Assembly (NCBI GenBank): GCA_014529385.2
Contig: CM043944.1
Coordinates: forward strand, 84,578,884-84,642,883
DNA: 64,000 nt
DNA from: Adiantum capillus-veneris
Lineage: Eukaryota > Streptophyta > Polypodiopsida > Polypodiales > Pteridaceae
Direction: 5' to 3'
The notes beneath the pieces are model-generated. The model was not told the origin of the DNA. It saw only the letters and a program-made list of their open reading frames with translations, and ran no database searches. This document shows positions 1 through 10,574 of the stretch, piece after piece. Position 1 is the first letter of the stretch. Each line of letters opens with the position of its first letter. The translations under genes and the position numbers were made by a program.

Positions 1-526
1 GTTCAACAGAAGGGTATTTAAAGTTCTTGAAACTTACAGAAATACATATACAGAAGGGCATTATTTTTTCAAATTTGAAAAAAACTTACAGAATTTAAAA
101 GAAAAGGGTACATTATATTCTAAAAAAAATTCACAAATAAGGGGTTTTACAAACATGTCTTGAATGCACGTGATATGGTAGTTTTACACATAGTGAACCA
201 CCCGATTTTGTAGCATTGTTGTGCTTTTGGTGATTGGACTATCTCGTTGCTAGCTTTGAGTTAGTATTTGTATGAGTGTTTTCTGGTAGTGCTTGACTTG
301 TTTTTGTTTTCTAGCACTAAATAGGTGCTTTCTAGTAGTTCTTGGGTGGCAATTAAATGGTTATCAATAGTGTTTCAAAAATTTTTAGCAGTAGATTCTT
401 TTTTTTTCCAGCACTACTTGGGAGGTTTCTAGCAGTTCTCTGGTGGTTTGCAACATTGTTGTGCTTTGGTGATTGGAAAAGTTTATAGCACTTCACTGGC
501 ATTTAATCAATGTGTTGTTTTTTTAG
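1..526 (+). other. AT-rich presumed intron upstream of the DDE-like gene
   Basis: No coding frame is visible. The stretch holds loose repeats of the form TTCTAGCAG/TTCTAGTAG and two near-identical copies of GTTGTGCTTTGGTGATTGG (about 217-237 and 455-476). It ends in a pyrimidine run plus AG (about 517-526), a good 3' splice acceptor, exactly where the downstream reading frame starts to make sense. I therefore read it as intron or 5' flank of the next feature. The repeats resemble the TTTCTACC arrays elsewhere in the window. Confidence 0.45.
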
Positions 527-2385
527 GTGGAGCTATTTGAAAGGTTCAAGGATGCTTATCCACATGTTCAAATTCAAAAACGATGTTTTGAGTATTTGAA
601 GCCATATTTTGTGCACAAGCTCAAGGAAAGAGTTACATGTTGCTGCATTATGCATGTGCAAATGATAGAAATAAATCACATGCAATAGAAGTGTTTTGGC
701 CTACATGGAGTTGCATGTGATTGCACATGCTCAATGTGTGCCCATGACTTACACACTACTTCTTGCAATGCTTTTTATCATGCATACAAGAGTACTACAA
801 CTTTATATGACTCTATTTTGTGCCCTAAGCCCACAGATACAACTTTTCACAAGTACAATTGTTTAATGTGCAATTGTGCTGATTGCAACACCAAAAATAT
901 GGCCTTGTGTCCAATGGAGCTTGTAGAGAAGGATTTGTAGGTTTTCATCAAAGTTTTTGAGGATGTCAAAATAGTAGTTGATGTTTACAGTGTTACTAGA
1001 AGCAATCAAAAAGGGAGAAAAAAAGAAAGAAAAAAACTTTTTCACAAGAAACTACCCTGCACTGAGCTTCTCCATATGTTTCATACGCACCTTCAGAAGT
1101 TCATTAAAAAAAAATTCATTTGTTGGTGGCAAGTTAAATAGTTTAAGGAGTCTCTTCAACAATTTTCAATTGATATAATTGTTTCCATCATTGACTTTGC
1201 TGAGAATTACACTTTTAAAGAGAAAAATGAAATCCACTCCATGCATTGGCACTCCTTCCACATCACAATTTTGGTGCATATAAACCACTTCCAAGAGAAC
1301 GATGCGGTCATAAGGGTTGAATATTTCTATATATCTGATGACAAAAAGCATGATACATTGTTTGTTCACCATTGCTTATTAATGTTGCATCACAAATGGT
1401 TGAAAGAACAAGGGTTGGCACCAAAGTATCATTGGGTGTGGTTAGATGGAGCAACATCCCAATTCAAGGCAAAGCTACCGTTTTACTTTGTTGCACAATA
1501 CAAACAGCTCACATGTATTGAAATGCTATGGAACTTCTTTTGCTCAGATAATGGAAAGGGTGAACTTGGTGTAGTTATTAAGAGAGTGTTGACACAAGAG
1601 AAACTCAAGGTAGATGGTGCACCTATGAAATGTGCAAGAGATGTCGTGGCCTTTCTACAGCTCAAGTATCAAGTTCAAATGGAGAAGGCACGGTTTTCTA
1701 GAAGATCAAAGAAGGAGATGTAGACTACAACATCAGGTGGTATTGTGAAGCTATTCCTCAGATCTCGCTTCATTCATAGTGTTTACGAATACGATTCTCG
1801 TAGTGCCTGAGCGCTTAGGTTTAGGTGGCTGGCATGCTTTTGCACTTGGTGCTTGCAGGGGGCTTAGAAAAGATGCATAAACAAGGCCTATGTTGGAAGT
1901 TGGATGTATCACATTATTGTCCCCATTGATGCATTAGGTAGTGATGATAGAGAGGATGCTGATGAGCCCTCATATGCAGGCCATCATGATGCTTTGAGTG
2001 ATGCTCTCACAATTGAAGACAACCTTGTAGTAAATGCAGAACCAACCAATGAAGGTGCAAAATTTTATGTTCTCAACTGCATCGAGTCGAAGCAAAGGGC
2101 TAAAAGGCACATGCAAGATGGATGGGGAAATACTATTGATAGGGGGTCCTACTTTATAACAGGGATGTTCTATGGAGTAGTTGATGGAAGACCGTACACG
2201 ATCCTCCAACAAAAGCCACCTGCTCTTTTGTACTCACACCTTGTGAGAGCCATCAAAATTCCCATGGAAGAAGTGGAGAGTTGCAATAGTATATATAGAA
2301 AGCCATTAAAAGTTTACAAGGCGGTATATAACAACATGCCGATAGATCTCAAGCTAGACAAAAGAGTAACTATTGAGGAGCTCAA
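527..2385 (+). pseudogene. Decayed DDE/RNase H-like transposase-type gene, one frame
   Basis: A single reading frame runs from the splice-acceptor-like AG at 526 to about 2385, broken by in-frame stops (near 686, 938, 1139, 1721, 1808 and 1867) but with almost no frameshift. In order it shows an N-terminal block ending LKPYFVHKLKERVTCCC; a Cys-rich block (MCNCADC, LCPMEL); DFAENYTFKEKNEIHSMHWH; a core LDGATSQFKAKLPFYFVAQY followed by NFFCSDNGKGELGVVIKR; a Cys motif LACFCTWC; and a tail with GSYFITGMFYGVVDGRPYT. The spaced acidic residues (DFAEN, WLDGA, DNGKGE) look like a DDE/RNase H-type nuclease core. From memory this order matches an uncharacterised family seen in ferns, mosses and cnidarians; that is recollection, not a search. 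No terminal inverted repeats were found. It could be a domesticated transposase rather than a mobile copy. Confidence 0.6.
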
Positions 2386-2820
2386 TGTATTCAAATCCGT
2401 TCATAAGAATGTACTCCATTTGGTTGTTGCCTTGTCTCTTCTCAAATCCGTTCATAAGAATGTACTACATTTGGTTGTTGCCTCTTCTCCTCTCAAACTA
2501 TCTCAATGTTTCTAAAAAATGTGCGTTGTTTCTTGTCCATTTGCTTTCAAGTAGCTCAATGCAAGGTCTTCCAGCAATTAGGTTTCTACCATGTCCAAAA
2601 TGGTTTCTATTGGTTTCTTCTAGGATATTGTTTCTACCATGTCTTGGTATGGTTCCTAGACTAGGTTCTACCAGAGTTGAACCAATGTCAGAATGCTTTT
2701 TACCACTCCATGAGTGGTTTCTACCTTTAAAAATGCAATTTTTACTCAAAAACACCTACAAAAGGAACAAAGTAGCAAACCTGCTAGGAGCTACACACAG
2801 GTTTTTCATCACAAATTGAT
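2386..2820 (+). repeat. TTTCTACC-type repeat array, copy 1
   Basis: It starts with a 49-bp tandem duplication (CAAATCCGTTCATAAGAATG at about 2393 and 2442), then loose copies of GGTTTCTACCAT and ACTCCATGAGTGGTTTCTACC. The phrase GGTTCCTAGACTAGGTTCTACC recurs in the arrays at 26460-27499 and 44555-45200. Its position directly 3' of the DDE-like exon suggests intron or 3' flank of the same element. Confidence 0.6.
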
Positions 2821-3004
2821 GAAACCTTTTGTATATTAAAAGGGTGATTCCCATCGTTACATTAACTAATCGGTTGAGTTTACAACAGGTTTTTTTTTGG
2901 GGCTATTAAGAGAGTTTACAAAAGGTTTGCTATTTGTATTGGGGTTCTAATTGTTTAGTTTTCTTGGGCGTTTGTAATTGACCTTTGGTTTCTCTGCCTC
3001 CTCT
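2821..3004. other. Unassigned AT-rich spacer
   Basis: Nothing recognised here. It ends exactly where homology to the LTR of element A begins (GGCCATGTGACTGTGGGCCC at 3005). Confidence 0.4.
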
Positions 3005-3771
3005 GGCCATGTGACTGTGGGCCCCACTTGTCTGGCTGTGTGTATATGTGCCAGAACATCAGTCTCATGAGAGAGAGACTAAGAGAGAGAGATGGGTTGA
3101 TGAAAAAAAGTGAGAGGTGACATGGAGAATAAATTAATTACAAGAGGGGAGTGTCTTCAGAGGTGAATCTGTGTGCAGATGTGTGTGAACACAAGAAAAA
3201 TCAGGTAGCCACCGGGTGGGGATGGGTTTGTGGGCACCTTTTTCAGTGAAACTGAGTGTGTGTGAGTGTGGGGGAGGTTATTTAGCTACAAGACAAGAGA
3301 CATGGAGTCCTTTAGAGAGAGAGGGGGGGTATTTGGGTCATGGGATATGATAGGAGAGAGAAAGGGGGGGTGGGGTATACTATTTTGGAAGATAGCATAA
3401 GTTGCATGTGAGTTAGGGTGCATTATTGGTGAGTTAGAATGCATTATTGGTGAGAGGTGGGGTAGCTTGAGGGGAGAGAGAAAGGAGAAAGGACAAGGGG
3501 AAGAGAGAGGGGGTTGACCTTTTGAGTGGAGGAGAGGAAAAGGGACACACGACGGGGCAACAGTGAAGAAAAAGGAGGCAAGGTGGGGATGGGCTGCCCC
3601 GTAGGCATGAGGTGGCCTATTTTACCTTTCTCATATATTTACATAATCATACTTTATTTTTTCTTACTTTTTCCAATGCCTTTTATGACTCCCTCCCTAA
3701 GAGGGGGTTTTCATGGGGTGGGGACGAGAGAAGAGGGGTATGGGAGCTTGGCTTGTGAAAAGCCCCCATCA
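3005..3771 (-). repeat. Element A 3' LTR, truncated
   Basis: Nearly identical to 7897-8666 and to 47402-48181, ending in ...CCCCCATCA. The roughly 800 bp that would contain U5 (homologous to 7091-7896) are missing, with the break at 3005. On the minus strand the LTR begins TGATGGGGGC. Confidence 0.85.
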
Positions 3772-3787
3772 TTAGCCCTCCCCTTTT
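3772..3787 (-). other. Polypurine tract of element A
   Basis: On the minus strand this reads CAAAAGGGGAGGGCTAA and abuts the first base of the 3' LTR, where plus-strand DNA synthesis is primed in LTR elements. The same tract with about 30 bp of flank recurs beside the LTR at 48182-48198. Confidence 0.8.
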
Positions 3788-3851
3788 GGCTAGAGGCATT
3801 CATGTCTCTAGCTCATCTGTTTCTTCTTCCGCTTAGCTGTAGGATCCGATA

Positions 3852-4987
3852 TCAAGTTGCCTTGTGAATTAGCCATTCCATTTGTCCATTGGTGAGATTT
3901 CTGGGATATTCATGAATCTGTAACAGGTCCGGGTGATAGCTTGTTCCTTGGAATAGTGTCGGTTGATTAAAGGGGAAGCCCATGGCTTCCAGAACTTTGT
4001 GCCAGTGTCCTCCTGGATCCCAAGTGAAAAATAGGATCATTGTCTGCAGTGTCTGAACAATAAAATTTGCATGCCAAATTGGACCAAATTTGTAACCACC
4101 AGTAGCGAGAGGGGAAATGAGCATCTTGGCTCCTGCAAAGACAGAATTGAAAATTATGATTCCCAAGAGTGTACCAAGAATCCACCATATATGGCCGCCT
4201 TGTTGGTGTGGTGAGCTCAAGTTGTCTTCAGAATCGTGCTTCTGCCATGACTAGAAAAAACTGCAAGCATATCATGCTTCTTTTGGGTGTGCTCAAACAT
4301 GTCAGCTTCCTTTACTGATGCTAATAGCAAGCCACCTACCTTGCGGCTTAAATACAAGCGTAATCCACTTACCTTTCTCCAAAGAGAGGATGCACTATTT
4401 GTATAAAATTGTACCAAATTGCGAAGGAGGTATTCATTCTTGCATTCTATCAGGCTTTTGTCTATCCATGGCTCCTTTGCTCTTATCTCCATGCTGATCT
4501 TCTCTCTATATGTTAGAGCGGCTAGCCATAGCCATAGGTCTGATGCATCCCATGCAAACACAATGCTGTGTTGTGGAGGAGTTTGGAACATCCTTAAAAG
4601 GTTGGCAACATATTGATCATCAAGCTTACTATGAACATCCTCACATAAACTGGAGGCATTACCCATCTCCAAGTTTATAACACCCTTCAGTAGACTAGAG
4701 GCATTACCCATCTCTAAGTCTATAACACTACACAATAAAGTCTTGCTCGGCTGCCAAGCCTCTGGAGCAATAGCCAACTCCAAACCTTCAGTCATACTTA
4801 CCTCTTCGTTATGGTCCTCAAGTGAAACCGCCTTGATGCAAGATTCCTTTAGCTTGCTACACTGTCCTGGGTCCATGGTGGTGCACAAGATTCCGTTTTC
4901 AAAGCCCTCCCCTTTGCTTGATATGTTGTCCATCTTCTGCAAAGCGTTGCTAGCAGGCTTGTTTTCCTCTTCTCTTGTATCTTTCAT
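3852..4987 (-). pseudogene. Env-position ORF pair with membrane segments
   Basis: Two minus-strand frames, 4987-4217 (256 codons) and 4220-3852 (122 codons), overlap by 4 bases (ATGA). The first is mostly hydrophilic with a short internal duplication (two copies of a motif around LEMGNASSL). The second has a strong hydrophobic stretch near residues 11-32 (WWILGTLLGIIIFNSVFAG) and a weaker one later (FIVQTLQTMILFFTW). Position between gag and the polypurine tract, with membrane segments near the C-terminus, is where env-like genes lie in some plant LTR elements. I do not recognise the protein, and a captured host fragment is the main alternative. Confidence 0.4.
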
Positions 4988-5008
4988 AACCTTTGCATTC
5001 CTCTTACT

Positions 5009-6231
5009 CTAACGAGGCCTAATCAAAACTTTACACCTTCTTACCCTTACTGCCCAATGTTGTCGATTCATCGCTTTGGTGCCTATTTCATTCAAGGTTA
5101 AAGATGTACTCACATTTGTAACACAATTTTCTTGACTTACCTCCCCCACCTGGGTAGCATCTTTTGATTTTTTAACCTCTTGTTCCACTGCATGAGTTCT
5201 TTGAATAGTCTTCTTACTTGATCCTTCTTCTGTTACACTCATCTTGACCTCTTCTGCAAGACCAATGATACTTGGTGTGCGGGTACCAATTGGTGGTGGG
5301 CGTAGGATGATTGTAAGTGGTGATTGTGGCGGACGTAGAATTTGTGTTGGTGGGGCTGGTGCTCGGGGTGGGGGTGTTCTTTCTCTAGGGGGTGAAAATT
5401 GGTTCCTCCTACCTCCTCTATTATAGTTTTGTTGTGGTTTGGGACAGTAGTACATACCGTGACCATCTTCTCCGTAGTTGTAGCAGTGATCCTTCCTGTT
5501 TGTCGTCGTGCTCTTCCAGGGTCTTGATCTCTTTCTTGACTCCTCCTTTGCTGTATCAAGTGGATAGACAAATTCTGCAGTTGGTCAGTAATATGGGCCA
5601 ACATATCTTGTTGGTCATCTCTTACCCCAAGAGCCGGTGGTGGTGATGGAATGGTGGTTGTCGTAGTTGCTGGTCGACGCGATGTTCCTGCTTCTGTTGA
5701 TTCGGTTTCTTTGGCTTTCATTCGCAGCTTCTTGTCCTTAAGGCGAGCAATCTCAACGGCTAACTCGTACGTAGCCAGGAATCTACCTTTCACCTTCTCC
5801 TTGAGAAGCGGCCATAAGCCATGCGTGAACCGATCTTTTTTTAGGAAATCGGGTGCAGCTTCCCCCCTTGCCAGTGACTCAACCCACCGTTCCCACAAAT
5901 CCACAAATTTGGACTCATAGGTGGCATATTCTAAAAGACCCTCCTGCTTCAAGTCTCTCAACTTGTCCCACAACTTTTTTGAAGTGGTACCTCCACCAAA
6001 GCGCCTCTTAAAAGCAGTTTTTAAGGGTTCCCAGTCATCCTTGGTTGCTTGTGGAAGTGCATTGTACCATGATCTGGCTTCTAGCTTCATGAGATGCTTA
6101 AAGATTCTAACCCGGGATTCATCCGTATCTTTGTTTCTCACTACACATGCTACTTCAAAGTCATCTAGGAAGTCTGTTACCAAATCCTCCCCCTTCTTTC
6201 CTTTAAATGTTGGAAATGCTACACTTGCCAT
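5009..6231 (-). pseudogene. Gag polyprotein of element A (frameshifted)
   Basis: The frame starts best at the methionine of MASVAFPTFKGKKGEDL (6231). It contains a typical plant gypsy capsid (Retrotrans_gag), including ARSWYNALPQ, WEPLKTAFKRRF and YESKFVDLWERWVE. A frameshift near 5480 joins it to a second frame (5455-5009) rich in Pro and Arg. At the join is a zinc knuckle CYNYGEDGHGMYYC in which the second Cys is Tyr. The knuckle context (HGMYY, then an RGGR-type tail) closely resembles that of element E near 44100. Capsid would form the retrotransposon particle and the knuckle would bind its RNA. No protease follows. Confidence 0.75.
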
Positions 6232-6315
6232 GATTACTGAGAGAGAGCTAGAAAGACACACTGCTTAGCTTCCAAAAGTTTTTTTTCTTCTTTACAAGGA
6301 GGCGTGTATACCCTC

Positions 6316-7017
6316 TCATACTAGGACATAGATTAAAACTTCAAACGGTACATTGCCTTGTACCAAAGGTAAGACAAATGGTTTATCTGATGCCAGAACC
6401 TCCAAAAACCGTTCCCCACCCGGCATGGTGTCAATGACGTGCTGGTAGTGAGCCTTCAAGTCCAGTATTACCTTGATTGAGCGTACACGTGTTGGTATGT
6501 TTGATCTGTCTTGAGGTAGGTTGTACTGATTCATGTGAAGCTTAGAGGTGCTTAGTCACTGTCCAAGCTTGTGGGAGAGGGTGGTGTTCTTTCCTGAAAC
6601 AAACTCAGTAGATCCCTAGTTTCTCTAGTGAGAGTGTGAGCCAATGCTTCCGTTATCTGTGCTGCAGCATCAGGTGCGACTTGAAAACTGACTGTGATAA
6701 TTACCTCGGTGACTTGAGTTACCCGATTCTCAAAGTAGAATAGTGTTGATTCTCTATTGTGCAGAGCTCCTTCCATTTTTTTGTTGTGGGTTGGTTGTAG
6801 GTTGCCGACATGGTTTCGACCTTCTCCTTCTTCTTCTTGGCACTTGGCCTATGTATATCCTCTGGGTTTGGCGTGTTGGTTGACTCTCCCACTGCAAATC
6901 GATTACCGTTACGCCTGGCACTCGAGCTTCGATGGAGATGCGGAGTTCGTCTAGTTGTGCTTGGAGCTCTTCTTCTTCTGTCGTCCAATTAGCAAATCCT
7001 GCTAGCCATTCATCCAT
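6316..7017 (-). pseudogene. Leader ORFs upstream of gag in element A
   Basis: Three short minus-strand frames (7017-6754, 6776-6552, 6534-6316) read end to end with frameshifts. They are acidic and helical near the start (MDEWLAGFANWTTEEEELQ) and contain no known domain. They lie between the primer-binding region and gag, so they may be a decayed N-terminal extension of the polyprotein or chance frames. Function unknown. Confidence 0.35.
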
Positions 7018-7068
7018 TCACAATAGTTTAGGGGTTTCAGTCTTGTAGATTGAAGGGTTTCATGAAAA

Positions 7069-7090
7069 GATCCTCAGTGGGGGCACCAAA
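7069..7090 (-). other. Putative primer-binding site of element A
   Basis: On the minus strand, directly after the end of the 5' LTR (7091), the sequence reads TTTGGTGCCCCCACTGAGGA. The TGGTGCCCCCAC core has the position and GC-rich character of a plant gypsy primer-binding site. I cannot assign the tRNA with certainty. Confidence 0.5.
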
Positions 7091-7297
7091 TGACGTGAGC
7101 AAAGCGAACCCCGAACCCCCAACGGCCTCTAAAACACCGAGGACCGAATGGCACGCCTCGAGCCTGTCATGGTAAAGCAAACAGGGGGCACCACCTAGCT
7201 TCAGCGGCTAGGACGCAAACAACACACCACCATAACAAAGTTTTCATCCAAGAGAGATGGATGCTTGGGAGTAATGATGAAGAGGAAGGGAAATGAA

Positions 7298-7300
<3 letters not shown>

Positions 7301-7355
<55 letters not shown>

Positions 7356-7356
7356 T
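7301..7356 (+). repeat. (GA)n microsatellite in LTR
   Basis: About 28 GA units with one TA interruption. The copy in the sister LTR at 46635-48181 is far shorter (about 9 units near 46849-46866), so its length varies between copies. Confidence 0.9.
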
Positions 7357-7832
7357 GAGGGAGGGGGTATAGCGGCTTAGTACTTAGGCACCACAGAAGG
7401 ATGGCGAATCCGCACACCCTTCACACATACACAAGCTCACTCCAAACACAAGACTAGGTGGCGATTGCGTAGACCTCACATGGGCAAAACATTGCAAGAA
7501 AACATACTCACAAAACCTCAAGCTTTATTTAGAAAATAAGGCGATGAAATGGGGAGCTTAGGGTAGGGGAATGAGAAGGGAGAGAGTGGTAGAGCACATG
7601 GCGGATAGGTGGGAGCTGATGGCGAAGACTCGCATAAGAGTTATGGCCATCATCCTTTATTTAGCTACCCTTCATCTTCCATAGCCCAAGGGTGTAGAGG
7701 TCATGCTCAAGATGAGCATGGTGATTGCGGTGATGGTGATGGTGTGGGTGTGTGTGTGTGCACTAGGCACACACAGTACATAGTGTATTCTTTGGTGATG
7801 TTGTGTGTGTCTTTAGTGTGATGGTGACCCCT

Positions 7833-7842
7833 CTTTATATAG
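7833..7842 (-). promoter_or_regulatory. LTR TATA box (element A)
   Basis: The minus strand reads CTATATAAAG within the LTR, about 820 bp from its 5' end, a plausible U3/R boundary. It is conserved at 47338-47347 in the sister LTR. Confidence 0.6.
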
Positions 7843-8666
7843 GGGAGGAGGGGGGAGAAATCCTAGAATTTAGAAATGAAGAAATCATTATCTACATAGG
7901 CCATGTGACTGTGGGCCCCACTTGTCTGGCTGTGTGTATATGTGCCAGAACATCAGTCTCATGAGAGAGAGACTAAGAGAGAGAGATGGGTTGATGAAAA
8001 AAAGTGAGAGGTGACATGGAGAATAAATTAATTACAAGAGGGGAGTGTGTTCAAAGGGGAATCTGTGTGCAGATGTGTGTGAACACAAGAAAAATCAGGT
8101 AACCACCAGGTGGAGATGGGTTTGTGGGCACCTTTTTCAGTGAAACTGAGTGTGTGTGAGTGTGGGGGAGGTTATTTAGCTACAAGACAAGAGACATGGA
8201 GCCCTTTAGAGAGAGAGGAGGGGTATTTGGGTCATGGGATATGATAGGAGAGAGAAAGGGGGGGTTGGGGTATACTATTTTGGAAGATAGCATAAGTTGC
8301 ATGTGAGTTAGGGTGCATTATTGGTGAGTTAGAATGCATTATTGGTGAGAGGTGGGGTAGCTTGAGGGGAGAGAGAAAGGAGAAAGGACAAGGGGAAGAG
8401 AGAGGGGGTTGACCTTTTGAGTGAAGGAGAGGAAAAGGGACACACGACGGGGCAACATCGAAGAAAAAGGAGGCAAGGTGGGGATGGGCTGCCCCGTAGG
8501 CATGAGGTGGCCTATTTTACCTTTCTCATATATTTACATAATCATACTTTATGTTTTCTTACTTTTTCCAATGCCTTTTATGACTCCCTCCCTAAGAGGG
8601 GGTTTTCATGGGGTGGGGATGAGAGAAGAGGGGTATGGGAGCTTGGCTTGTGAAAAGCCCCCATCA

Positions 8667-8978
8667 AGATCAAAATTGGTACAGATACACTCAGTTACAG
8701 ATTGCAGATTAGACCTTTAAATTTTGCTAAGCTGAATCTGAAAGTCAAAATTTTGCCTTCCGTAGCACGAATTGAATTGAAATACGGAGACCAATCACTA
8801 GAGTTCTCAAGAGCTCTACTGTCCTTATAGAAAAATAGCTAATTTGACAAATTTTGTACAGGAATCAGGTTGTAGACGAGGAATCAGTGGGTTCACAGAA
8901 AGTTGAAATCGAATCAAGTGGGCATTGACGACAAGTCAATCCCAGGTGAGTACTCTATCCAGGGCTTCATAAGTCTTT
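8667..8978 (+). other. Truncated leader of element B
   Basis: Non-coding, AT-rich. It contains a good splice-donor-like CCCAGGTGAGTAC at about 8942 and ends just before the first ATG of the gag frame. No LTR or primer-binding site is visible, so the 5' end was lost when element A inserted or by later deletion. Confidence 0.4.
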
Positions 8979-9761
8979 ATGAACCTTAGATCCGATCGTG
9001 TAATAAGAAATCAAGGCCTATTCGGGAAAAACACCAGTAGAGTATCCACTGAAGAAAGAGTAAATCAAGGCAATTCCTTGCACACAATTCCTGAAGAAGT
9101 CTCGGACACTTTTTCAGATTCAACATCCGAAATGTCTTCTAACTCGACTCACTCTGAAACCGGAACGACAATGCGCTATAAGCATATACTCTCTTTTTAC
9201 AAGACTAATCGTCATGGAGCCCAGGTTTACTTGGATCCTAACGAAGAGTATGTTATTCGAATTGATGATCATGGTATTGAGTTTGAAGAAGAGGTTAGGG
9301 CAAACAAGCAAGGAAAAATATACATGGATCGAAACGAAACTCAATATGTACAGGTTGAAAATCCTGATGTGATAGAAAAATGGGGATTAGAAGTAAACAC
9401 TATAATCCCAGATATGTCAGCAAAAGAAGGAGCACCAACTTTGGAATTCGAGGGATACGATCAAGTAGACTTGAAGCCTTTGAAACGGCTTAGTACGGAT
9501 AATCCTAGGATCGGAGTCTATTGTTGGAAAGATAGAAACATAAAAGATCTTTTGTGGACTTCTCATGCTAGACCAGGGAAATTAACGGCCATGAAGATCA
9601 TCTATATCTTCAAAATCAAAGATAAGGGATCTACGGACCTACCAGCTTACTTGTTTAGGGATTGTTATAACAAAAACTTCGTTATGATGACTCCTGAGGA
9701 GGTAGAACAACCAAATACCAGGGGTATTCCATACGGGATTGGATATTGGGTCAAGGACTAG
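8979..9761 (+). pseudogene. Element B gag N-terminal region
   Basis: An open frame of 260 codons starting MNLRSDRVIRNQGLFG. Ser/Thr-rich at the start, acidic in the middle, with no recognisable domain. It runs straight into the capsid-containing region with a frameshift near 9746-9780. The element D protein at 35792-35304 occupies the same position. The role is inferred only from being upstream of capsid. Confidence 0.5.
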
Positions 9762-10560
9762 AAACTAGTCCAAGAGACGAACATCATGAGAGATCGTCTG
9801 AGAGTAATGTGAAGAAACCAGAAACCACCTCATCACGTAGAAAAACAGGTGACACAAAAGCCAGTCCAGGGCTACATGAGTCACTATTTCCGACAGACTG
9901 GTTTGAAGGACTTGGAAGAGGACCAACTCCTAGAAGACTTGGAGTTGAACCGAATAGACATGTCAGACTAGCTGATTTCTGAAAATGGGTCAAAAAATAC
10001 AGTGGATCAGGGGATCCATATGACCACTTAGCAAGCTTCAAGCAAGTGTAAGAGCAGATTGTATATTCGACTTCCATACTTAATTCGAGGGGTTTGAAAT
10101 GACATTAGAAGGAAAAGATTTGACATGGTTCCAAAACATTCCACCAAGGTCAATCATAGATTTAAATACATTAGCTCAAGGATTTGTAGCTGCTTGTTCT
10201 AAAACGGGGATTAAACATAACATGGTAGCTCAAATCTACAGCTTTAAACAGAAACATGGTGAGTCTGTTAGGGATTGTGCAACTCGAATGAAACAATACA
10301 TTGCCAGGTGCCCAAAGATGGAGATACCTGCAGAGGAGCGACTTGTTTCATTGTTTCTGGAGGGACTGCTAAACAAATAACTTCATGCTTTACTCTATAG
10401 TAAAAAGTATACAACCCTAGAGGCGTGTGTGTCTGATGCTATCGACCTAGGAGACAATTGTGAGATCTTTAATGAAGAGGATGTCCCTAAGGATAACCAA
10501 AGTGAGAAGACTGCATCCACAAAACCAGCACAAGCAGGAACGGCTGCTGCGGACCACTCT
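9746..10560 (+). pseudogene. Element B capsid (gag)
   Basis: Readable in pieces: KYSGSGDPYDHLASFKQ near 10000, then the 10099-10380 frame with LTWFQNIPPRSIIDLNTLAQ and YSFKQKHGESVRDCATRM, typical of the plant Retrotrans_gag capsid domain. A TAA at 10378 and other stops break it. Capsid would assemble the RNA-containing particle. Confidence 0.75.
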
Positions 10561-10574
10561 CAACCATAGAAGAT

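Larger units (their letters stand above)
3005..8666 (-). mobile_element. Ty3/gypsy element A (gag plus env-like region, no pol)
   Basis: A minus-strand LTR element bounded by a truncated left (3') LTR (3005-3771) and a full right (5') LTR (7091-8666). The interior (3772-7090) holds leader ORFs, a gag with a damaged zinc knuckle, and a membrane-segment ORF pair next to the polypurine tract. No protease, RT, RNase H or integrase could be found, so it is non-autonomous. Its LTR and polypurine tract match those of element G (46635-48200), but the gags differ. It appears to have inserted into the 5' part of element B, which resumes at 8667. The truncated left LTR hides the target-site duplication. 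Confidence 0.8.
7091..8666 (-). repeat. Element A 5' LTR, full length
   Basis: About 1,576 bp, with terminal TGACGTGAG.../...CCCCCATCA. The intact relative at 46635-48181 reads TGATGGG.../...CCCATCA, giving 7-base terminal inverted repeats. A TATA box lies at 7833-7842 and a GA microsatellite at 7301-7356. The whole length matches 46635-48181. The short open frames inside it on either strand are chance frames in low-complexity DNA. Confidence 0.85.

Noticed and set aside
2498-2755. Minus-strand ORF in the repeat region
   Set aside because: Falls in the TTTCTACC array; composition is repeat-driven.
3526-3867. Plus-strand ORF repeated at 8421-8720 and 48020-48325
   Set aside because: It lies in the U3 side of the A-type LTR in the antisense direction and is repeated only because the LTR is; no domain or start context supports a gene.
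5239-6268. Plus-strand ORFs opposite the A gag
   Set aside because: Antisense shadows of a well-supported minus-strand gag.
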